Shown one piece after another: positions 32,719-41,011 of a DNA stretch of 64,000 nt. Position numbers and translations under genes: made by a program. The first letter of the stretch is position 1; every line of letters begins with the position of its first letter. Origin of the DNA: Gammaproteobacteria bacterium (GTDB taxonomy: Bacteria; Pseudomonadota; Gammaproteobacteria; Competibacterales; Competibacteraceae); assembly GCA_024234995.1 (NCBI GenBank), contig JACKNF010000014.1:9878-73877 (forward strand). The letters are read 5' to 3'. Below the pieces are notes generated by a model, which was given only the letters and a program-made list of their open reading frames with translations, made no database searches and had not been told where the DNA came from.

Positions 32719-35283
32719 ATGAACACATTTCACCCTGTAACCATCCTTCTAGGATGGCAAAAACGAAAAAGTGAGCCAATCTGGTGTGGCCGGCTGCGTA
32801 TAGGGAATCGGCGTTATTGGCTGCTGGTTGCCGTGCTTCTGCCGCTTTATGCCCTGGCCCAGGAAGCGGGTGAGATGGTCAGCGTGACGGGAACCGCCGA
32901 AGTATTACGCCAAGGGCGCTGGCAGCCGATCGGTACGGGGGAGTTGCTGGCAGCTGGCGAGGTGGTGCGGACCAATGGAGGCAGCCGCGCCGCAATTTTA
33001 TTAGCGAACGGCGCGCAAATCAAACTCAACGGCAACAGCCAGCTGGAACTCAAGCAGATCGCCCCCCGGGAAATCATCCCTGCCTCGAACAGCATCTTGC
33101 AAAACATCCTTCGCTTGCTAGGTGGTGAAATCTGGGTCCGCGACAACAACCAGTTACTGGAGATTCAAACCCTGCCGGCCACTGCCACCATTCGCGGCAC
33201 TGAGTTCAATTTAGCGGCCGGCCCCGCTGACACGACCCAATTAGCCGTGCTCGACGGGCTGGTTGAGCTCAGCAACCCGCAAGGCAGCGTGTTCGTAGCG
33301 GCAAACGAACAGGCCAGCGCGAAGATTGGCGAAGCGCCGCGCAAGACGGTGTTGATCAACCCGCTCGATGCAGTGCAATGGTCACTCTACTATCCGAATA
33401 CAATTGATGCCTCAGCGGAGCATGATCGTCGCCGCGATGACCCGCAATCCCCCGGATATTGGGTCCAAACCGCACAGAACCATTTGTTGCAAGGCCAAGC
33501 TGTTGCTGCCCGGCAGGCCATCGGCCAGGCACTGGCGCTCGATCCTAACAATGTACTGGCTTACAGCCTGCGTTCCAATATCGAATTGGTGCAAAACCGC
33601 AATGCGCAGGCGCTGGCCGATGCCGAACGGGCGGTCGCTGCCGGTCCATCCTCCTCCCCGGCGTACCTCAGCCTGAGCTTGGCCCGGCAGGCCGAATTCA
33701 ATCTGGATGCCGCGCTGGAGGCGGCCCGCAAGGCAGTGACACTTGATCCCGACAATGCCCGCGCCTTGATCCAGCAAAGCAGCTTGCTGTTCGGTATAGG
33801 CCGGCTGAAGGAAGCAGTAAAAGTGGCGGAACAAGCGCGGCAACGAGCACCGGATGATGCCATGGTCAACACCGTCTGGGGATTCCTGCAACTGGCGCAT
33901 AACCGGGTGGACAAAGCCCGCGAGGCGTTCCAAACCGCCATTGGACAGGATTCGACCCTGGGCTTACCGCAACTCGGCCTGGGACTGGTGCTATTCCGAA
34001 ACAACCAAACCGATGAGGCGATCAAGGCGATACGCAAGGCAGTGCTGCTGGAGCCGAAGGTTTCACTCTACAACAGCTATCTCGGCAAGGCGTTTTACGA
34101 GGACATGCAGAACCAGCCAGCGCAAAAATATCTGGAGGCAGCCAAACAGCTCGATCCCCATGATCCGACACCCTGGTACTACGACGCCATTCGCCTGCAA
34201 AGCATCAATCAACCCATTGCAGCGGTAGAAAACCTGCAAAAATCTATCGAGCTGAACGATGATCGAGGCGTATACCGGTCACGGTTGCTGCTGGACGAGG
34301 ACTTGGCGGCCCGTTCGGCGGCTTTGGGGCGCGTTTACAACGAAGCCGGTTTTACCGAACTCGGCCTGCAAGAAGGCTGGCAATCAGTCAACCGCGACCC
34401 CGCCAACTACTCCGCCCACCGCCTGCTGGCAGATTCCTATGCCGCACTCCCCAACGTGGAACAAGCCCGCGTGAGTGAATTGCTACAAGCCCAGTTGTTG
34501 CAACCGATCAATATCACGCCGGTGCAACCGCAAATGGCGGAAACCAGGTTGCTGATCCCGCCCGGCGGTCCGATCACGCCCTCCCTGTACGAATTCAATC
34601 CGCTGTTCGTGCAAAATAAACCGTCACTGTTCTTCTCCGGGCTGGGCGGCAATCAAGAGACCTGGGGTAATAACCTGATCGTCTCTGGTTTATCGGATCA
34701 GTTTTCCTACAGCCTCAGTCAGTTTCACTATCAGACCAATGGTTACCGGGAAAACAGTGATCTGGAGAATAGTATCTATGATTTTTTCGTACAAACAGCG
34801 GTGACCCCAAGTTTTAATCTCCAAGCCGAATATCGTTATCGGGAAACCTTATCGGGTGACCTTGGACTCAGGTTTAATGAATTATTTTTTTCCTCACAGC
34901 ATACAAGCATCGATCAGGACATGAGCCGGGTTGGCGCCAATTATTCACTGTCACCACAAATGAATGCGATCGCCTCGTTTATTTACGCGAATCAGGATTA
35001 CAAAAACAGTTTTTCAAATACTACTTTTGCAACAAGATATAAAGGCTATCTAGCGGAAACCCAGTTACTCTATAAAACGGACCACTTTAATTTAATCACA
35101 GGCCTCAGCGGTAACTCGTCTGATATAACATCGATAGGCCTGACAGATAACGAAGAATCTAACGCTAATCAGAAAATCGGCTATAGCTACGCCAATATTA
35201 AAATCCCAAACAATTTAATCTGGACCATAGGATTGAGTTATCAATCCGCTGAAAGCTTCGTCTTACGACTTGAACAAACTTAA
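32719..35283 (+). CDS. FecR domain / TPR repeat protein with C-terminal beta-barrel (interrupted)
   Basis: An 854-aa open frame for an exported envelope protein. A basic N-terminus and hydrophobic stretch (about residues 33-48, WLLVAVLLPLYALAQ) form a signal peptide. A FecR-like domain follows (about 50-165), with GEVVRTNGGSRAAILLANG (core RTNGGSRA) and ATIRGTEFNL. Then come about nine TPR-like helix pairs (about 235-560; for example ALALDPNNVLAYSLR and AVTLDPDNARALI). From about residue 600 alternating strands rich in Tyr/Phe/Asn look like an outer-membrane barrel. The frame then breaks and the barrel continues in other frames to about 36057. A CHASE2 kinase gene and two small exported proteins lie downstream. 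The function is unknown; FecR-TPR plus CHASE2 gene pairs suggest an envelope sensing role. Confidence 0.8.
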   Translation: MNTFHPVTILLGWQKRKSEPIWCGRLRIGNRRYWLLVAVLLPLYALAQEAGEMVSVTGTAEVLRQGRWQPIGTGELLAAGEVVRTNGGSRAAILLANGAQIKLNGNSQLELKQIAPREIIPASNSILQNILRLLGGEIWVRDNNQLLEIQTLPATATIRGTEFNLAAGPADTTQLAVLDGLVELSNPQGSVFVAANEQASAKIGEAPRKTVLINPLDAVQWSLYYPNTIDASAEHDRRRDDPQSPGYWVQTAQNHLLQGQAVAARQAIGQALALDPNNVLAYSLRSNIELVQNRNAQALADAERAVAAGPSSSPAYLSLSLARQAEFNLDAALEAARKAVTLDPDNARALIQQSSLLFGIGRLKEAVKVAEQARQRAPDDAMVNTVWGFLQLAHNRVDKAREAFQTAIGQDSTLGLPQLGLGLVLFRNNQTDEAIKAIRKAVLLEPKVSLYNSYLGKAFYEDMQNQPAQKYLEAAKQLDPHDPTPWYYDAIRLQSINQPIAAVENLQKSIELNDDRGVYRSRLLLDEDLAARSAALGRVYNEAGFTELGLQEGWQSVNRDPANYSAHRLLADSYAALPNVEQARVSELLQAQLLQPINITPVQPQMAETRLLIPPGGPITPSLYEFNPLFVQNKPSLFFSGLGGNQETWGNNLIVSGLSDQFSYSLSQFHYQTNGYRENSDLENSIYDFFVQTAVTPSFNLQAEYRYRETLSGDLGLRFNELFFSSQHTSIDQDMSRVGANYSLSPQMNAIASFIYANQDYKNSFSNTTFATRYKGYLAETQLLYKTDHFNLITGLSGNSSDITSIGLTDNEESNANQKIGYSYANIKIPNNLIWTIGLSYQSAESFVLRLEQT

Positions 35284-36060
35284 CCCAAAACTGGGTGTAC
35301 AGTGGGCGATCAACGACCATGCCACGTTGCAGGGCAGCGGCATTCCAAGTGGTCAAGCGGGAATTCGCAATTGAACAAACTATTGAACCAACTCAAGTTG
35401 CAGGTTTCAATCAATTTTTTTGACAACCCAGCAGGAGCGGTGTCCAAAAATTACGGCGTGGGTCCTCTCGATATCCGGTTTACTAAACAACTATGGGGTG
35501 GCTTGACTGCACTCAGACGCGATCTCGAAGTGCCTTTTGGAACGCTAGAGCTGCCTGAATTCTATGAAATTGAGCAGACTCAGGAAAATTACTATAATGC
35601 CTATTTATACTGGATGCCTAACCGTCAGTGGGCCGTAAGCATGTCAGGGTTTACCAAACTTTTGAAGTTGAGCAAGACTTGCAGGGCCAAGTCTTTTTAT
35701 TCCCAGACCTCACTACTTGCGAACGATCTCCTGCCCATCAATGTCCAATATTTCGACCCGTCCGGTTTTTTTGCTGGAGCGGGCCTCGTTTATGTCAATC
35801 AGCGTATCAATTTCTTGATCCAATATCATCCACCCCCATTACCAATGCCGCATGCAAAATGAAAATTTCACCTTGATTAATGCCGGTCTGGGTTACCGTC
35901 TTCCCAAACGATGGGGAACTGTTGCCCTCCAAGTAAATAATCTTTTAACCAGAATTTCGTTATCAGGATTATAGTTTTTCAAGTTGGGGAACGGGCAATC
36001 AACCCTTTATACATTCCCGAACGAACCATTTTTATCCGCATGGTTCTTAATTTTCTAATC
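35258..36060 (+). pseudogene. Frameshifted remainder of the FecR-TPR protein's beta-barrel
   Basis: Coding signal continues but changes frame at least six times. Readable pieces in order: LNPKLGVQWAINDHATLQG; VVKREFAIEQT; DNPAGAVSKNYGVG and FTKQLWGGLTALRRDLEVPF; VYQTFEVEQDLQGQ; INVQYFDPSGFFAGAG; LINAGLGYRLPKRW; and a barrel-like end RMVLNF. Some breaks are in homopolymers: a run of seven T at 35415-35421 where six restore the frame, and a four-T run near 35943 where five would. Together the pieces would add about 250 residues and close a normal barrel. This is either true decay or a consensus error. Confidence 0.75.
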
Positions 36061-36133
36061 TTAATTTACCAAGCGAGAAAAATCCATGAAACCTAGCAGG
36101 CGTTGAAATTCCTCTTGAATCCCCTCTCTAAAC

Positions 36134-36337
36134 TTGAACCCTAATACGATTTTAGTCACTGTTTCCGATGAACAAGAAAAAACCAAACTGATTAAGATCA
36201 GCAGTCCATCTTTTTTAGAGACTGATGCCGTTTTGAAAGTGGCTGGAAATGCCACAAATGAAGAGACTCAACCACAAAGCGGATGTTATGTATGGAATGG
36301 AGTCAAGTGGGTATGGGCGGACCCTTGCCCACGTTGA
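36134..36337 (+). CDS. Small Cys/Trp-tail protein, copy 1
   Basis: A 67-codon frame opening with TTG and no clear ribosome site, so its true start may be lost to a shift as in copy 2. The C-terminal tail GCYVWNGVKWVWADPCPR is nearly the same as in copy 2, and an upstream segment (ETDAVLKVA versus NHETVLRVA) also aligns. The two cysteines frame a tryptophan-rich loop. I recognise no known family. It lies between the FecR-TPR gene and the CHASE2 kinase. Confidence 0.55.
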   Translation: MNPNTILVTVSDEQEKTKLIKISSPSFLETDAVLKVAGNATNEETQPQSGCYVWNGVKWVWADPCPR

Positions 36338-36496
36338 AGATGAGGTAAAACAGGTATCTGGCGGAGGTGTGAAGTTAAAATAAATAGCTTTTCGCCCTCG
36401 CCTTGCGAGACTTGGATTCATTATCTAAATTATAGACGCCACTCCCTGTAGCGGCGTAATCCAAACCAAAATCGCAAGATCGAAAGGAGATCAATA

Positions 36497-36776
36497 ATGA
36501 ATAAGAAATTATTGATGAGCATCGCTGTATTCTGCACCATGGGGCTTATCTGCGGGTGCATGGGCGACCGGCACTATGACTGTCGGCGAAATCGTTGCCG
36601 AGACCAGAGAAGCCGCTGCAGAAATGAAGACCAATGCCGGCGGTATCCTTGCTAATCATGAGACGGTTTTGCGAGTGGCGATAAATACTATGGGTATAGA
36701 AACAGGACCACAGTATCAAGGATGTTATGTATGGAATGGAACCCAGTGGATATGGGTAGATCCATGTCCACGGTAA
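36497..36776 (+). CDS. Small secreted Cys/Trp-tail protein, copy 2 (one-base shift)
   Basis: AAAGGAG lies 8 nt upstream of an ATG that starts a textbook Sec signal peptide, MNKKLLMSIAVFCTMG. The frame then shifts by one in a run of four G (36541-36544). With three G the protein reads on as LSAGAWA-TGTMTVGEIV and continues to GCYVWNGTQWIWVDPCPR, about 92 aa in all, with cleavage after AWA. The mature part would be about 70 aa: a helical region (EIVAETREAAAEMK) and the Cys/Trp tail. A 20+ base exact match to copy 1 (36720-36740 versus 36281-36301) shows they are paralogues. Function unknown; probably periplasmic. Confidence 0.65.
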
Positions 36777-36785
36777 GTTAACACT

Positions 36786-38477
36786 TTGCCAAGATTGCAA
36801 ATCTCGTCGATTTGGCTGGCGGCGCTAGTTGCTGTCTTGGCCTTCGGATTGGTTCTTGCGCTCTCCAACACCTCGTTTTTTGCGCTCCTTGAACTCAAGG
36901 GATTGGACCTGCTGTTCACCTTGCGTGGCGTGCAACCCCCGCCTGAATCCATTGTCATCGTCGCCATCGACGAATCGTCCATGGCCGAAATCAAACAACA
37001 ATGGCCCTGGCCGCGCAGCCTGCACGCTCGCTTGATCCGGCAACTTCACCAAGCCGGCGCGGCGGTGATCGGTTTTGACATCCTGTTCACAGAACCCTCT
37101 GAACCGGCTGAGGATCAGGCACTGGCGCAGGCGTTGCGCGAAGCTGGCAACGGCGTACTGGCTAGCGCGCTGTCGGTGGTCAACGATCCTCTATTCCGCC
37201 ACACGATTCGGGTCGATCCGATTTCCGCTCTGCAAGAGGCATCTCTGGTCGGCAGCGCCTTCGTCAGCATCGACCCCGATGGCACCGTGCGGCGGGCGCG
37301 GCTGCTCGCTCCGGATTTGCCTTCTTTCGCCCTGCAAGTGGTCCGGCGCTATCTCGAACGGCCCGCGGCGGAGGCGACCGTCAAGCCGGAGCGGCAGCGC
37401 TTCAGCCAAAAAGATCTGCTGCAGGAACAGCTGATTGACTACCGGGGGCCTCCGCAGACGATTCAGACCCTGTCCTACTATCAAGCGCTCGACCCCCAAA
37501 ACCTGCTGCCACCGGGGATTTTCGCCGGTAAAATCGTGCTGGTAGGCCGCGCGCTGGAAGCCACTCCCGAACCGCAGCGCCTGTCAGGTGATACCTTCCT
37601 GACCCCGTTTTCCTGGACCGGCGGCAATCCCACCGCCGGTGTCGAAATTCAGGCTACCTTGGTGGACAATTTGTTGAGCGGACGCTTCGCCACCGAACCC
37701 GCTCCAGTCGCACGCGGGTTCGGGCTACTGGCGCTGGCGCTAGCTGCCAGCTTGCTGGTGATGCAATTCAAACCGTTCGTTGCCTTAGTGACAACTGCCG
37801 CGCTAGCGGTGCTGTGCCTTATCATCGCCTGGGCAGTGTTCGCGGCGACCAGTCTATGGTTGCCAATTTTACCAGGGATACTGACCCTGTTTCTGGTCTA
37901 TGGCGGCCATCTGCTGCTGCGGACATTGAGCGCCGAGCGCGACCGCCGTCGTTTGCTGGAGGCCATCAACCGCGATCTGGAAGCGAAAATCGCCGAACGC
38001 ACCCAACAACTGGCAACCACTCATCAGGCACTCAGTCAACGTCACCAGCAGCTCGAAACCGCTTATGGGGACTTGGCCCGCACCCAGCACCAACTGGTCC
38101 AATCGGAAAAAATGGCATCACTGGGACTGTTAGTAGCCGGTATCGCTCACGAATTAAACAACCCCACCAGCTATGTCTACAGCAACCTGGAATTTATCGA
38201 AGAATATACCGAACGCTTGGTGATGGTGCTCGAAGACTATGCCGGTGAGGGCGGGCCGGACGGTCAGGCTCACTGCCAGGGCAATGCGCATTATCAGGAA
38301 TCCTATCTTATTGATACCCTGAATACCTTGCGGGAATTGATCGCCAGTTGTAAGGGAGGGTACCCAGCGAATCAAGAAGATTGTACTGGATCTGCGCACT
38401 TTTTCGCGCACCGACGATATCGGCCTGATCAGCCGATTTGCACAAAAGGCATCGAATTGGCCTTAAGCGCTCGCTAA
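36786..38477 (+). CDS. CHASE2-domain sensor histidine kinase (5' frame; interrupted)
   Basis: The intact reading to about codon 520 gives a membrane sensor kinase. TM1 is at about residues 10-30, then a periplasmic CHASE2 domain (about 30-310) with GLDLLFTLRG, VAIDESSM, WPWPRSLHARLI and GFDILFTEPS. Three transmembrane helices follow (about 315-390), a coiled coil (RTQQLATTHQAL), and a HisKA box with the phosphoacceptor in GIAHELNNP. The frame shifts near 38354 in a run of G, so the last part of this open frame is out of register and the ATP-binding domain lies in another frame. The start is a TTG only 9 bp after the small protein gene. The partner regulator is not in the window. Confidence 0.82.
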   Translation: MPRLQISSIWLAALVAVLAFGLVLALSNTSFFALLELKGLDLLFTLRGVQPPPESIVIVAIDESSMAEIKQQWPWPRSLHARLIRQLHQAGAAVIGFDILFTEPSEPAEDQALAQALREAGNGVLASALSVVNDPLFRHTIRVDPISALQEASLVGSAFVSIDPDGTVRRARLLAPDLPSFALQVVRRYLERPAAEATVKPERQRFSQKDLLQEQLIDYRGPPQTIQTLSYYQALDPQNLLPPGIFAGKIVLVGRALEATPEPQRLSGDTFLTPFSWTGGNPTAGVEIQATLVDNLLSGRFATEPAPVARGFGLLALALAASLLVMQFKPFVALVTTAALAVLCLIIAWAVFAATSLWLPILPGILTLFLVYGGHLLLRTLSAERDRRRLLEAINRDLEAKIAERTQQLATTHQALSQRHQQLETAYGDLARTQHQLVQSEKMASLGLLVAGIAHELNNPTSYVYSNLEFIEEYTERLVMVLEDYAGEGGPDGQAHCQGNAHYQESYLIDTLNTLRELIASCKGGYPANQEDCTGSAHFFAHRRYRPDQPICTKGIELALSAR

Positions 38478-38895
38478 ACAAACAGTACCAGATCGTATTA
38501 CCATCCACCGGGAATACCATCCCCTGCCGCCCGTAGAATGTTTGCCTGGACAAATCAACCAGGTTTTCATGAATCTGCTGCAAAATGCCGCTCAAGCCAT
38601 CCTCGGCAAAGGCAATGTCTGGATTAAGACATGGGTGGAGGGTGATTGGGTCAAAATCGCCATCCAGGATGATGGCGCAGGGATTGCGGAAGAGAATCTG
38701 TCCAAGGTTTTCGATCCGTTTTTCACCACCAAGCCCGTGGGTACGGGAACAGGATTGGGACTCAGCGTCAGCTACGGCATTATCGAAAAACACGGCGGCA
38801 GAATCCGCGTGGCCAGCACGAACCATCAAGGCAGCGAATTTACGATCGAACTGCCAGTACAACCGATTAAACGAGCACTACTGCCAGCCACATAG
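38470..38895 (+). pseudogene. ATP-binding (HATPase_c) part of the CHASE2 kinase, out of frame
   Basis: The N box NQVFMNLLQNAAQAI, G1 box DDGAGI, F box DPFFTTK, and G2 box GTGTGLGLS, ending ELPVQP, form a full histidine-kinase ATPase domain. It is separated from the upstream kinase frame by about three one-base shifts between 38354 and 38469 (runs of G and A). Joined, the kinase would be about 700 aa. The stop is 13 bp before the convergent recG stop. Confidence 0.8.
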
Positions 38896-38908
38896 ACAGA
38901 CCCTATAG

Positions 38909-41011
38909 CTACACCTCACCGTAGCGCGCCCCCGCACCAATCCAGCGGTGAATCAGCGGTTCAACACAGTCCGGGTGGTCACGCAGCAACAAGTCGGCGG
39001 TATGGCGAACAACATTCAATAAATCCTGGTCACGCAGTAGATCGGCAATCCGTAAACTCTGTTCGCCCGTCTGGCGAGTGCCGAGCACTTCGCCAGGACC
39101 GCGCAACTCCAGGTCACGGCGGGCGATTTCAAAACCGTCGTGACATTCTCGCAGCACCGCCAGCCGGCTCTGGGCCACCTGGGACAGAGGGGGCCGGTAA
39201 AGCAGTACGCAACTGCTGTCAATGCTGCCTCGCCCGATTCGCCCCCGTAATTGATGTAGTTGCGCCAGACCCAGGCGCTCGGGATTCTCGATAACCATCA
39301 GGCTGGCGTTAGGGACATCAACTCCGACCTCGATCACGGTGGTGGCGACCAATAACGCCAGTTCCCCGGCTTTGAAGGCCGCCATTACCGTTTCCTTGGC
39401 ATTGGCTGATAGCCGGCCATGCACCAGGCCAATGCGCAATTCCGGCAACAATCCGGTCAATTGTTCCGCAGTCACCGTCGCCGCCTGGCATTGCAACGCC
39501 TCGGATTCTTCAATCAGCGGACAAACCCAGTAGGCCTGGCGGCCCTTGCGGCAGGCCCGGCGGATACGTTCAATGATCTCATTGCGCCGGTGATCGGGCA
39601 CAACGACGGTTTTAACCAGGCGGCGGCCGGGCGGCAGCTCATCGATGATCGACGTATCAAGATCGGCATAGGCGCTCATCGCCAGGGTGCGCGGGATAGG
39701 GGTGGCGGTCATGATCAACTGATGCGGGCAGCGGCCCTCATTGCGGCCCTTCTCGCGCAAGGCCAGCCGTTGATGAACACCGAAACGATGTTGCTCATCG
39801 ACAATCACTAAGGCCAGCTCCGCAAATTCGACGGTTTCCTGAAATAGCGCGTGGGTGCCGATCGCAATTTGAATCTCGCCAGCAGCCAAACGTTCCAGCA
39901 AAAGCTGCCGCGCCTTGCCAGTCAATCGTCCGGTCAGCCAAGCAATGTCCAAGCCCAGTTCGCCCAGCCAGGCACGGAAATTGCGGTGATGCTGTTCAGC
40001 CAGCAATTCGGTAGGCGCCATCAATGCCGCCTGAGCGCCTGCTGCGACTACCCGCAATGCTGCAGCAGCGGCAACCACGGTTTTCCCGGAGCCGACATCG
40101 CCCTGTAGCAGCCGGAGCATGGGGCGGGGCTGCATAAGGTCGGCATTGATTTCCTCCAGTACCCGCTGCTGAGCGGCGGTGAGCGTAAAAGGCAAGCGTT
40201 CTAGAAAGCGCTGGCTCAAGCAACCGCTGGCCAGCGGCGGCGCAGCCTGGCGGCGGGTCTGTTCGCGCAACCGGCGCAAACTAAGCTGGTGCGCCAGCAT
40301 TTCCTCGAAGGCCAGCCGCCGCCGGGCTGGATGACGGCCGCTCTCCAATTCCGCAACCGGCGTATCTGCCGGCGGCTGATGTAACAACCGCACAGTTTCG
40401 GCAATCGGTGGCAGATTTAACTGAGCAAGCAGCATTGGCGGCAATAACTCGGGCAACAAAGCCTCTGCCTGTTCCAGCACTTGTTCCGCCAGATTACGCA
40501 GGGTGAATTGTTGCAAACCGGCAGTTGCCGGATAGATTGGAGTGAGCTGGCCATCAACCGGTGGCGTGTCTAGTTCAATCCGGCGGCATTCCGGATGAAT
40601 CATTTCCAAACCACCGGCATAACCGGACCGCACTTCGCCAAAGCAACGTAACCAGGTACCGGTCTGACTGAGCCATTGCTGCTGGGCAGCGCTGAAGTGA
40701 AAAAAACGCAGGGTGAGATCACCGGTTCCATCGCTTAGGCGGCAGAGCAGAAAGCGCCGGCTGCGTCCGCTGATTTGGCTGCTGACTACGGCCGCTTCAA
40801 TCTGTGCCTCTTCGCCAAGCTGCAATTTGCCGATAGGCGTGATGCGGCTGCGGTCCTGATAGCGTAATGGCAAATGCAGCAACACGTCTTCGGCGGTGTA
40901 TAGACCGAGCCGGTGCAACCGCTCCGCCAGCTTCGGCCCGACGCCTTTCAGCGTGGTGATTGACAGCCGTTTGGGCTTTAGCGGGACAACATCGCGCACC
41001 TCGGACTTCAT
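38909..41011 (-). CDS. recG: ATP-dependent DNA helicase RecG
   Basis: Branch-migration helicase that regresses stalled forks and remodels R-loops, 700 aa. The N-terminal wedge domain begins ITTLKGVGPKLAERLHRLG. Walker A is GDVGSGKT, motif II is a DEQH box in IVDEQHRFGVHQR, motif III is MTATPIPRTLAM, and the C-terminal helicase half has IGLVHGR, VIEVGVDVPNA, and QLRGRIGRG. TRG-like residues follow near the end. It starts at 41011, one base after the diguanylate cyclase stop codon at 41012. Confidence 0.96.
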   Translation of the reverse strand: MKSEVRDVVPLKPKRLSITTLKGVGPKLAERLHRLGLYTAEDVLLHLPLRYQDRSRITPIGKLQLGEEAQIEAAVVSSQISGRSRRFLLCRLSDGTGDLTLRFFHFSAAQQQWLSQTGTWLRCFGEVRSGYAGGLEMIHPECRRIELDTPPVDGQLTPIYPATAGLQQFTLRNLAEQVLEQAEALLPELLPPMLLAQLNLPPIAETVRLLHQPPADTPVAELESGRHPARRRLAFEEMLAHQLSLRRLREQTRRQAAPPLASGCLSQRFLERLPFTLTAAQQRVLEEINADLMQPRPMLRLLQGDVGSGKTVVAAAAALRVVAAGAQAALMAPTELLAEQHHRNFRAWLGELGLDIAWLTGRLTGKARQLLLERLAAGEIQIAIGTHALFQETVEFAELALVIVDEQHRFGVHQRLALREKGRNEGRCPHQLIMTATPIPRTLAMSAYADLDTSIIDELPPGRRLVKTVVVPDHRRNEIIERIRRACRKGRQAYWVCPLIEESEALQCQAATVTAEQLTGLLPELRIGLVHGRLSANAKETVMAAFKAGELALLVATTVIEVGVDVPNASLMVIENPERLGLAQLHQLRGRIGRGSIDSSCVLLYRPPLSQVAQSRLAVLRECHDGFEIARRDLELRGPGEVLGTRQTGEQSLRIADLLRDQDLLNVVRHTADLLLRDHPDCVEPLIHRWIGAGARYGEV

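Noticed and set aside
36061..36255. 64-codon minus-strand frame under small protein copy 1
   Set aside because: Its end reads rather like a protein, but it lacks a ribosome site and overlaps the copy with a paralogue at 36497-36776.
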